Source of the DNA: an uncultured Gemmatimonadota bacterium
GTDB lineage: Bacteria; Gemmatimonadota; Gemmatimonadetes; Gemmatimonadales; GWC2-71-9
Length of the DNA: 8,040 bases
Direction of reading: 5' to 3'
Assembly (NCBI GenBank): GCA_937961295.1
Contig: CALGOK010000204.1
Coordinates: 1 to 8,040 of the forward strand
Part shown: positions 1-5,877 of the stretch, in pieces
Layout of the letters: the number at the start of each line of letters is the position of its first letter
Position numbering within the stretch: position 1 is the stretch's first letter
Made by a program: the position numbers and the translations under genes
The notes under the pieces: model-generated
Database searches by the model: none
Told to the model about the DNA's origin: nothing
Seen by the model: only the letters and a program-made list of their open reading frames with translations

Positions 1-525
1 CGGCGCGACGACCGCGACCAGGGCGACAAGGACATGGTCGAGAACGTGGTGGCGATCAACCGGGTCGCCAAGGTCGTCAAGGGCGGCCGCCGCTTCTCGT
101 TCAACGCCCTGGTGGCCGTCGGCGACGGCAACGGCAAGGTGGGCATCGCCACCGGCAAGGCCAACGAGGTCGCCGAGGCGGTCCGCAAGGCGGTCGAGGC
201 GGCGCGGCGGTCGATGCGCACCGTCCCGCGCACCGGCTCGACGATTCCCCACGAGGTGGTGGGCGAGCACGGCGCCGGCCGGGTACTGCTCAAGCCCGCG
301 GCCAGCGGTACCGGCGTGATCGCCGGCGGCCCGGTGCGCGCGGTGCTCGAGTGCGCCGGGATCACCGACATCCTCACCAAGAGCCTCGGCTCGAACAACC
401 CGCACAACATGGTGCGGGCCACCATGGCCGGGCTCGAGGAGCTGGTCTCGGTCGACCGGATCGCGCGCGAGCGCGGCATCGAGGTCGACCAGGTCGGCTA
501 CCGCGCCCGCCAGCAGGAGCGCTGA
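1..525 (+). CDS. rpsE: 30S ribosomal protein S5 (5' end outside the window)
   Basis: S5 is a small-subunit protein at the decoding side of the 30S, important for translational accuracy and the site of spectinomycin-resistance changes. The frame is open from base 1, giving 174 visible residues before TGA at 523-525. The N-terminal S5 domain is clear: VVAINRVAKVVKGGRRFSF followed by ALVAVGDGNGKVG. The C-terminal domain shows GTGVIAGGPVRAVLE and the SNNPHNMVRAT segment. An ATG at 34 would leave only five residues before the conserved VVAINRV and has no well-spaced ribosome binding site. The charged residues before it (RRDDRDQGDKD) are in frame, so the true start is probably upstream. First gene of the spc-operon block; rpmD begins 4 nt after its stop. 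Identity is seen directly; only the start is uncertain. Confidence 0.96.
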   Translation, partial: RRDDRDQGDKDMVENVVAINRVAKVVKGGRRFSFNALVAVGDGNGKVGIATGKANEVAEAVRKAVEAARRSMRTVPRTGSTIPHEVVGEHGAGRVLLKPAASGTGVIAGGPVRAVLECAGITDILTKSLGSNNPHNMVRATMAGLEELVSVDRIARERGIEVDQVGYRARQQER

Positions 526-529
526 CACG

Positions 530-790
530 ATGGGACGCAATCCAGCGGTCGGCCGGCAGGGTCCGGCCCACCACGCGGCCGTCATTCCGGCCGAGTCCGA
601 GTCGAAGCGGCTGCGCGTGAAGCAGATCCGCTCCGGGATCGGCCACGCGGAGACGATGCGCCGGACGCTCAAGGCGATCGGCCTCAAGCACCACCAGGCC
701 GTCGTCGAGGTGGACAACACCGCGACGATGCGCGGCATGCTGACCAAGGTCCGCCACCTCGTCGAGGTGTGGCCGGCCGGGGAGAACTGA
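530..790 (+). CDS. rpmD: 50S ribosomal protein L30, with N-terminal extension
   Basis: L30 is a small protein of the large ribosomal subunit. The 86-residue product has the family core at about residues 26-80: KRLRVKQIRSGIGHAETMRR, then TLKAIGLKHH and the terminal TKVRHLVEV. Bacterial L30 is usually near 60 residues, so about 25 extra residues precede the core. No ATG, GTG or TTG lies in frame between this ATG and the core, and an AGGAG at 514-518 is placed 11 nt upstream, so the extension looks genuinely translated. The gene starts 4 nt after rpsE and ends 1 nt before rplO, which implies translational coupling. The order rpsE-rpmD-rplO is the classic spc order and supports the call. Confidence 0.93.
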   Translation: MGRNPAVGRQGPAHHAAVIPAESESKRLRVKQIRSGIGHAETMRRTLKAIGLKHHQAVVEVDNTATMRGMLTKVRHLVEVWPAGEN

Positions 791-791
791 G

Positions 792-1262
792 ATGGCGAAG
801 AAGAAGGCGGAGGAGACCGTGGAGCGGGTCACGCTGTCGACCCTGGCACCGGCCCCCGGCTCGCGCCAGGCGCGCAAGCGCGTCGGCCGCGTCCCCGGCA
901 GCGGCCTCGGCAAGACCGCGGGCCGCGGCCACAAGGGCCACAAGGCGCGCTCGGGCGGCAGCACCAACCCGGGCTTCGAGGGCGGCCAGATGCCGCTCTA
1001 CCGGCGGCTCCCCAAGCGCGGCTTCACCAACCCGTTCAAGGTGACCTACCGGCCGGTGAACCTCCGCGACCTCGACGCCGTCGAGGGGAACGAGGTCACC
1101 CCGGAGACGCTGGTCGCCGCGGGACTGCTGGGCAAGGCGACCGAGCCGGCCAAGGTGCTCGGCCATGGTGATGTCTCGCGCGCGGTGACCGTGCGCGGGC
1201 TCAAGGTGTCGGCGTCGGCCCGGGCCAAGATCGAGGCGGCGGGCGGCAAGGTCGAGGGCTGA
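792..1262 (+). CDS. rplO: 50S ribosomal protein L15
   Basis: L15 binds 23S rRNA and is needed in late assembly of the 50S subunit. The 156-residue product has the usual family length. Its basic glycine-rich N-terminal arm runs at about residues 30-56 (VGRVPGSGLGKTAGRGHKGH), followed by GFEGGQMPLYRRLPKRGF at 61-78. The C-terminal domain includes KVLGHGDVSRAVTV and the terminal SASARAKIEAAGG. The ATG at 792 has a strong GGGGAG at 779-784, 7 nt upstream, lying within the end of rpmD. Its TGA shares one base with the secY ATG (TGATG). No anomaly seen. Confidence 0.97.
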   Translation: MAKKKAEETVERVTLSTLAPAPGSRQARKRVGRVPGSGLGKTAGRGHKGHKARSGGSTNPGFEGGQMPLYRRLPKRGFTNPFKVTYRPVNLRDLDAVEGNEVTPETLVAAGLLGKATEPAKVLGHGDVSRAVTVRGLKVSASARAKIEAAGGKVEG

Positions 1263-2578
1263 TGACCGCGCCGCGCATGCCGGGCTTCAGCATCGACGAG
1301 GAACTGAAGAAGAAGCTGCTCTTCGTCGTCTTCGCGATCTTCATCTACCGGGTCGGTGCGCACATCGTGTCGCCCACGGTGGATGTCGCCGTGCTCCAGG
1401 CCCAGATCGCCAACACGGCCGCGGGCACCCTGTTCCAGCTCTACGACGCCCTCGGCGGCGGCCTCTCGCGCGCGACCATCCTCGCGCTCGGGATCATGCC
1501 GTACATCTCGGCGTCGATCGTCTTCCAGCTGGCCGCCGGCGTGGTGCCGACGGTCGGCAAGATGCAGAAGGACGAGGACGGCCGGAAGAAGATCACCCAG
1601 TGGACCCGGTACCTCACCGTGTTCATCTCGCTGTCGCAGGCGTACACGTTCGCGCTCTACGTCGAGGGCCTCGGGGCGGTGATCAACCCCGGCTTCATCA
1701 CCCGGATGCTGATGGTGGTGATCCTCACCACCGGCGCGATCTTCGTGATGTGGCTCGGCGAGCAGATCACCGAGCGCGGGATCGGGAACGGCATGTCGCT
1801 GCTGATCACGGTGTCGATCCTCGAGGGATTGCTGCCCGGGTCGCTGCAGATGATCGGCTTCGTGCTCGACGGGATCATGTCGTTCCCGGCGGCGGTGCTC
1901 TTCCTGGCCGTGGTCATCGCGATGATCACCGCGGTGGTGGCGATGACGCTGGCCGCGCGGCGGATCCCGATCCAGATCCCGCGCAAGGTCATGGGTCGCG
2001 GCCGGATCCGCGAGGGGCAGAAGACCTTCATCCCGGTCCGGCTGATCACCGCCGGCGTGATGCCGATCATCTTCGCGCAGACCGTGATCATCGTGCCGAG
2101 CACGCTGGCCTCGTTCACCCAGGCCGGGATGCTCACCGAGGTCTCGAACTTCCTGCTGCCGGGGACGACCGCGTACAACGTCCTGTTCGGCCTGCTGATC
2201 GTGGTGTTCAGCTACTTCTACACCTCGATCATCTTCAACTCGGTGGACCTCTCCGAGAACCTGAAGAAGCAGGGGGCGTTCATCCCCGGCGTGAAGCCGG
2301 GTGCGGCGACCGCCGACTACATCGACGGCGTGCTGGGCCGGATCACCCTGCCGGGGTCGCTGTTCCTGGCGATCGTGGCGGTGATCCCGATCATCGTGGC
2401 GCAGTGGCTCAACGTCCCGAGCTTCCAGTTCGCCGGCACCTCGATCCTGATCGTCGTCGGCGTGCTGCTCGACACGATCTCGCAGATCGAGCAGCACCGG
2501 ACGCTGCGCAAGTACGACGGGTTCATGAAGTCGGGCCGCGTCAAGTTCCGGGGTCGGCAGAGCCGCTTCGGGATGTGA
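1262..2578 (+). CDS. secY: Protein translocase subunit SecY
   Basis: SecY is the membrane channel of the Sec translocon. It works with SecE/SecG and with SecA or the ribosome to export and insert proteins. The 438-residue product has ten hydrophobic segments at about 17-35, 70-92, 115-135, 148-166, 175-192, 210-231, 262-283, 303-325, 365-382 and 392-408. Family motifs include ITERGIGNGMSLLI (170-182), FIPVRLITAGVMPIIFA (256-272) and DYIDGVLGRITLPG (352-365). It ends with the basic cytoplasmic tail QIEQHRTLRKYDGF and following residues. The cytoplasmic loop-5 signature reads PGVKPG (342-347), with Lys345 where E. coli has the important Arg357. The start overlaps the rplO stop by 1 nt, which fits coupled translation. 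Position between rplO and adk is the standard spc arrangement. Confidence 0.97.
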   Translation: MTAPRMPGFSIDEELKKKLLFVVFAIFIYRVGAHIVSPTVDVAVLQAQIANTAAGTLFQLYDALGGGLSRATILALGIMPYISASIVFQLAAGVVPTVGKMQKDEDGRKKITQWTRYLTVFISLSQAYTFALYVEGLGAVINPGFITRMLMVVILTTGAIFVMWLGEQITERGIGNGMSLLITVSILEGLLPGSLQMIGFVLDGIMSFPAAVLFLAVVIAMITAVVAMTLAARRIPIQIPRKVMGRGRIREGQKTFIPVRLITAGVMPIIFAQTVIIVPSTLASFTQAGMLTEVSNFLLPGTTAYNVLFGLLIVVFSYFYTSIIFNSVDLSENLKKQGAFIPGVKPGAATADYIDGVLGRITLPGSLFLAIVAVIPIIVAQWLNVPSFQFAGTSILIVVGVLLDTISQIEQHRTLRKYDGFMKSGRVKFRGRQSRFGM

Positions 2579-2580
2579 CC

Positions 2581-2656
2581 GCGACAGGCGAGGGGCGAAG
2601 GGCGAGGGGCGGCGTCCGCACAGGGCGCCCCTCGCTCCTCGCCCTTCGCGCGTCGC
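2581..2656. repeat. Imperfect palindrome of GCGARGG heptads, copy A
   Basis: Two 31-base arms (2581-2611 and 2626-2656) are reverse complements with 5 mismatches, around a 14-base loop. The left arm opens with GCGAC and then runs as tandem heptads (GCGAGGG, GCGAAGG, GCGAGGG, GCG); the right arm mirrors this and closes with GTCGC. It fills most of the secY-adk gap, and a transcript crossing it would fold into a long hairpin. The same architecture recurs at 3996-4070. No U-tract follows, so it does not look like an ordinary intrinsic terminator, and transcription must cross it if adk-map share the upstream promoter. REP-like or MITE-like origin is inference. Confidence 0.88.
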
Positions 2657-2661
2657 GAACC

Positions 2662-2667
2662 AAGGAG
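2662..2667 (+). promoter_or_regulatory. Ribosome binding site of adk
   Basis: AAGGAG, 11 nt before the ATG at 2679. It decides the start: the in-frame GTG at 2667 overlaps this purine run, so initiation there is implausible, while ATG 2679 puts the P-loop at the usual place (residues 7-15). The site lies just 3' of the palindrome, so folding of that hairpin could leave it exposed. Confidence 0.75.
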
Positions 2668-2678
2668 TGCTGACGAGC

Positions 2679-3239
2679 ATGGACATCCTCCTCCTCGGCC
2701 CGCCGGGCGCCGGCAAGGGCACCCAGGGCGCCATCCTCGCCGAAGCGCTCGGCCTGCCCAAGTTCGCCACCGGCGACCTGCTCCGCGACGCGGTGGCCCG
2801 CGGCACGCCGCTGGGCCGCCAGGCCAAGGCAGTGATGGAGGCCGGCCACCTGGTGAGCGACGAGATCATCCTTGGCGTCATCGCCGACGAGCTCGACAAG
2901 GACGCCGCCGGTGGCGGGGTGATCTTCGACGGCGTGGTGCGCACCATCCCGCAGGCGGAGGGGATGGCGGCGATGCTCGCCGCGCGCGGCCGGACCATGG
3001 ATTACGTGCTGTTCTTCGACGTGGCCGACGAGGAGCTGCTGGCGCGGATCGACCGGCGCCGCGAGGTCGAGGGACGCGCCGACGACGATCCCGAGGCGGT
3101 CGCCCGCCGGCTGCGCGCCTACCGCGACCAGACCGCGCCGGTGCTCGACTGGTATCGCGCGCGCGGCGGCGTCACCCGCATCGATGCGGTGGGCAGCGTC
3201 GACGAGGTGGCCGCCCGGGTCCGCGAGGCGCTGGCGTGA
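2679..3239 (+). CDS. adk: Adenylate kinase, short-LID type
   Basis: Catalyses ATP + AMP = 2 ADP in the cytoplasm, keeping the adenylate pool balanced. The 186-residue product starts with MDILLLGPPGAGKGTQ (P-loop at 7-15). The AMP-binding signature FATGDLLR covers 29-36, and the second AMP-contacting motif reads FDGVVRT (83-89). The LID is reduced to a short loop around EGRADDDPE (131-139) with no zinc-binding cysteines. This is the short form seen in many bacteria, against about 214 residues in E. coli. In most adenylate kinases the second motif is DGFPRT; here Phe-Pro is Val-Val but the arginine is kept. Its stop overlaps the map start in GTGA (4 nt). Enzyme identity is firm; a related nucleoside monophosphate kinase is the only alternative and the context argues against it. 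Confidence 0.94.
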   Translation: MDILLLGPPGAGKGTQGAILAEALGLPKFATGDLLRDAVARGTPLGRQAKAVMEAGHLVSDEIILGVIADELDKDAAGGGVIFDGVVRTIPQAEGMAAMLAARGRTMDYVLFFDVADEELLARIDRRREVEGRADDDPEAVARRLRAYRDQTAPVLDWYRARGGVTRIDAVGSVDEVAARVREALA

Positions 3240-3988
3240 TCACGCTGAAGTCGCCGCGCGAGCTCGACACGATGCGGCGGGCCGGCCGGATCGTGCACGA
3301 CACCCTCGCGCGGATGGCCGAGATCCTCGAGCCCGGGATGACCACCGAGGACCTCGATGCCGAGGCCGAGCGGTTCATCCGGAGCCACGAGGGGGCCACC
3401 CCGTCGTTCAAGGGGCTCTACGGCTTCCCCAAGTCGCTCTGCACCTCGGTGGACGTCGAGATCGTCCACGGCATCCCGTCGCCCAGGAAGGTGCTCCACG
3501 AGGGCTCGATCGTGTCGGTGGACTGCGGCGTCTTCCTCGACGGCCTGCACGCCGACTCGGCGGTGACGCTCGCCGTCGGCGCCATCAGCGACGACATCCA
3601 GCGCCTGCTCGACGTCACCCGCGCCTCGCTCGAGGCGGGCATCGCCGCGGCGGTGGTGGGCAACCACGTGGGCGACATCGGCCACGCGGTGCAGACGGTG
3701 GCGGAAGCCGCGGGGTTCGGGGTGGTGCGGGAACTGGTGGGCCACGGCATCGGGTCGCGGTTCCACGAGGAGCCGCAGGTGCCCAACTTCGGCGCCCCGC
3801 GCCGCGGCGCCGCGCTCAAGCCCGGAATGACGCTGGCGATCGAGCCGATGATCACCATGGGCAATCCGGCCACGAAGACGCTGCGCGACAAGTGGACCGT
3901 GGTCACCCAGGACGGCTCGCTCTCGGCGCACTTCGAGCACACGGTGGCGGTGACGACGGAGGGGCCGGTCATCCTGACGACCGCCTGA
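3236..3988 (+). CDS. map: Type I methionine aminopeptidase
   Basis: Removes the initiator methionine from nascent proteins with small second residues, using two metal ions. The 250-residue product has all the type I landmarks, offset by one from E. coli numbering. These are His78 (IVHGIPS), Asp96 (SVDCG), Asp107 (HADSAVT), His170 (LVGHGIG), His177 (RFHEEPQVPN), Glu203 (AIEPM) and Glu234 (FEHTV). Length matches the family (about 250-265). Translation starts at GTG 3236, overlapping the adk stop by 4 nt, with a GAGG at 3225-3228 7 nt upstream. It is the last + strand gene of this operon block: the following gene is convergent, and infA/rpmJ, which often follow map, are absent here. Confidence 0.96.
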   Translation: MITLKSPRELDTMRRAGRIVHDTLARMAEILEPGMTTEDLDAEAERFIRSHEGATPSFKGLYGFPKSLCTSVDVEIVHGIPSPRKVLHEGSIVSVDCGVFLDGLHADSAVTLAVGAISDDIQRLLDVTRASLEAGIAAAVVGNHVGDIGHAVQTVAEAAGFGVVRELVGHGIGSRFHEEPQVPNFGAPRRGAALKPGMTLAIEPMITMGNPATKTLRDKWTVVTQDGSLSAHFEHTVAVTTEGPVILTTA

Positions 3989-3995
3989 CGGCGGT

Positions 3996-4070
3996 GCGAC
4001 AACGCGAGGGGCGAGGTGCGAAGGGCGCTGACGGTCTACGCCCCTCGCCCCTCGCCCTTCGCCGTGTCGC
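3996..4070. repeat. Imperfect palindrome of GCGARGG heptads, copy B
   Basis: Two 32-base arms (3996-4027 and 4039-4070) are reverse complements with 5 mismatches, around an 11-base loop. Outer ends are GCGAC and GTCGC, and each arm holds heptads of the GCGARGG type, as in copy A at 2581-2656. It sits between the convergent map and phosphatase genes and overlaps the phosphatase by 35 bases, supplying that gene's last codons; the stop codon is in the loop. As a symmetrical hairpin between convergent genes it could block readthrough both ways, but there is no T-run, so this role is inference. Confidence 0.88.
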
Positions 4071-4851
4071 CCAGCTCTTCCAGCAGCCACCCCACCATCT
4101 CGGCATTCCCCGCCACCACCGCCGCGTGCTCGATGCCGAGCGGCGCGCCGTCGAGCCGCAGCACCGCGCCGCCGGCCTCGCGGACCAGCACGATCCCCGC
4201 CGCGGTGTCCCAGGGCGCCAGCCGCAGTTCCCAGAAGCCGTCGAGCCGGCCGGACGCGACGTCGACGAGGTCGGTGGCCGCCGAGCCGCCGCGGCGCACG
4301 CCGCTGGTGGTGCGGAGGATCCGCTCGAGCTGCGGGAGGTAGCCAGGCAGCAGCTCCGGATGCTTGAACGGGAAGCCGGTGCCGATCAGGGCGCGGCCGG
4401 GGTCGGCGATGGTCGACACCGCGAGCCGCGCACCGGCACACCACGCCCCGCCGCCACGCCATGCGGTGGCGCGTCGGAGCGCCGGGACTTGGAACACGGT
4501 GCCGGCCACCAGCTCGCCGTCGACCGCCACGCCGATCGAGACGCCCCACGCCGGGTAGCCGTGCAGGAAGTTGATGGTGCCGTCAAGCGGATCGACCACC
4601 CAGACCAGGCCGCGACTGCCGTCGAGCTCGGGCGAGCCTTCCTCGCCCATCACGGCGCCATCGGGCTCGGCTGCCATCACGGTGTCGACGATCAGCGCCT
4701 CCGCCGTGCGGTCGATCTCGGTGACGAAGTCCTGGTGCCCCTTGGCCTGCCACGCCGCCGGGTCAGGAGGCGCAGCACGGCGGAGGTAGTCCGCCGCCCG
4801 CGCGGCCGCCCGCTCGGCCAGCAGCGCCAGCCTTCGCGCCTCCGCGCTCAT
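4036..4851 (-). CDS. Inositol monophosphatase family protein
   Basis: A Mg2+-dependent sugar-phosphate phosphatase of the SuhB/IMPase superfamily, 271 residues, cytoplasmic. Metal-site motifs appear in order: DFVTEID (41-47), GEEG (69-72), WVVDPLDGTINF (84-95, with Asp87 and Asp90), GGSAATDL (188-195) and WDTAAGIVLVREAGG (214-228). Length matches the family. The substrate cannot be fixed from sequence: inositol-1-phosphate, histidinol phosphate or another phosphate are all possible, and no pathway neighbour helps. The ATG (complement of 4849-4851) has a GGGAGG 8 nt upstream. The last 11 residues (GDTAKGEGRGA) and the TAG stop come from palindrome copy B, so the native C-terminus was probably altered by that repeat. 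Convergent with map, divergent from trpS. Confidence 0.93.
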   Translation of the reverse strand: MSAEARRLALLAERAAARAADYLRRAAPPDPAAWQAKGHQDFVTEIDRTAEALIVDTVMAAEPDGAVMGEEGSPELDGSRGLVWVVDPLDGTINFLHGYPAWGVSIGVAVDGELVAGTVFQVPALRRATAWRGGGAWCAGARLAVSTIADPGRALIGTGFPFKHPELLPGYLPQLERILRTTSGVRRGGSAATDLVDVASGRLDGFWELRLAPWDTAAGIVLVREAGGAVLRLDGAPLGIEHAAVVAGNAEMVGWLLEELGDTAKGEGRGA

Positions 4852-4852
4852 G

Positions 4853-4881
4853 TTGCCGCCCTCCCGGGCTGCGGGTAGCTT
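4853..4881 (+). promoter_or_regulatory. Putative sigma70-type promoter for trpS (leaderless)
   Basis: TTGCCG (4853-4858), a 17-bp spacer, then TAGCTT (4876-4881). A start point about 7 nt past the -10 falls on the ATG at 4888, so the message would have no 5' leader. No Shine-Dalgarno sequence precedes trpS, consistent with this. The box sits in the 36-bp divergent gap, with the -35 next to the start codon of the opposing phosphatase gene. The purA promoter has a similar -10 (TAGATT). Confidence 0.55.
4860..4865 (-). promoter_or_regulatory. Ribosome binding site of the phosphatase gene
   Basis: GGGAGG on the - strand, 8 nt before the ATG at 4851. It fixes the phosphatase start against the long upstream open frame that continues antisense to trpS. 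It lies within the spacer of the opposing trpS promoter, so divergent transcription could interfere. No convincing promoter for this gene was found on the - strand. Confidence 0.65.
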
Positions 4882-4887
4882 GCCGCC

Positions 4888-5877
4888 ATGGCCAAGGTCT
4901 TCTCCGGCATCCAGCCCTCCGGTGAAATGCACATCGGCAACTGGCTCGGCGCGATCCGCAACTGGATCGCGCTGCAGGACGAGCACGACTGCATCTACTG
5001 CATCGTCGACCAGCACGCGATCACCGGGAGCTACGACGCGGGGACCCTGGCGAGTCGCACCCGCGACATGGCCATTTCGCTGCTGGCGGCTGGGCTCGAC
5101 CCCGACCGCGCGGTGCTCTACGTGCAGGGTCACGTCCCCGAGCACACCACGCTGTCCTGGCTGCTCACCACCATCGCACCGCTCGGTGAGCTGGAGCGGA
5201 TGACGCAGTACAAGGATAAGGCCCAGCGGTTCGAGTCGGTCCCGGCGGGGCTGCTCTGCTATCCCGTGCTGATGGCGGCGGACATCCTGGTGCACCGCGC
5301 CGAGCAGGTGCCGGTGGGCGAGGACCAGACCCAGCACCTCGAGCTGGCCCGCGAGATCGCCCGGCGCTGGAACGCGGCGTTCGGCGGCGGGGAGGCGTTC
5401 TTCCCCGAGCCGCAGCCGATCCTCTCCCCGGCGAAGCGGATCATCGGGCTCGATGGCCAGGCCAAGATGTCGAAGTCGCTCGGCAACACCATCGGAGTGA
5501 CCGAGGAGCCCGAGGCGGTCTGGCAGAAGCTGCGGCCGGCGATGACCGATCCCGCGCGCAAGACCCGCAAGGACCCGGGCACGCCGGAGGTGTGCAACAT
5601 CTACGCGTTGCACCGCCACTTCTCGCCCCCGGCCGTGGTCGAGGAGGTCGCGGTCAACTGCCGCACGGCAGGGTGGGGCTGCCTCGACTGCAAGCGGGTG
5701 CTCGCCGACCACATGACGGCCACGCTGGCCCCGATTCGCGAGAAGTCGCTGGAGCTTTCGGCAGACCCCGGCACCGTGACGGCGATCCTGCACGATGGGG
5801 CGGCGACGGCCCGGGGCCGCGTCGCGGGGACGATGCGCGAGGTGCGTGACCGGATGGGCTTCCTCCCGGAGGGATGA
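4888..5877 (+). CDS. trpS: Tryptophanyl-tRNA synthetase, predicted 4Fe-4S type
   Basis: Class I aminoacyl-tRNA synthetase that charges tRNA-Trp in the cytoplasm. The 329-residue product has the family's usual length. It shows FSGIQPSGEMHIGNWLGA with the HIGH-like HIGN (15-18), MAADILVHRAEQVPVGEDQ (129-147, with Asp132) and the KMSKS loop (193-197). Near the C-terminus four cysteines, Cys236, Cys258, Cys265 and Cys268, form C-x21-C-x6-C-x2-C. This closely matches the C-x22-C-x6-C-x2-C ligands of the 4Fe-4S cluster known in Thermotoga maritima TrpRS. Cluster binding is therefore a strong inference. The gene lacks a Shine-Dalgarno sequence and is probably leaderless. Its stop overlaps the next gene (ATGA). 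Confidence 0.96.
   Translation: MAKVFSGIQPSGEMHIGNWLGAIRNWIALQDEHDCIYCIVDQHAITGSYDAGTLASRTRDMAISLLAAGLDPDRAVLYVQGHVPEHTTLSWLLTTIAPLGELERMTQYKDKAQRFESVPAGLLCYPVLMAADILVHRAEQVPVGEDQTQHLELAREIARRWNAAFGGGEAFFPEPQPILSPAKRIIGLDGQAKMSKSLGNTIGVTEEPEAVWQKLRPAMTDPARKTRKDPGTPEVCNIYALHRHFSPPAVVEEVAVNCRTAGWGCLDCKRVLADHMTATLAPIREKSLELSADPGTVTAILHDGAATARGRVAGTMREVRDRMGFLPEG

Noticed and set aside
2667..2678. GTG 2667 as the adk start
   Set aside because: It overlaps the Shine-Dalgarno that serves ATG 2679 and would add four residues (MLTS) not expected before the first strand of the kinase.
1046..2998. A 650-codon open frame on the - strand opposite secY and adk
   Set aside because: Histidine/arginine/aspartate-rich, low-complexity translation typical of the antisense frame of high-GC genes. 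It lies wholly opposite well-supported rplO, secY and adk.
3996..4070. Copy B as a classic rho-independent terminator
   Set aside because: The hairpin is strong but neither side has a T-run, and a sibling palindrome lies inside an operon, so repeat element is the better primary label.
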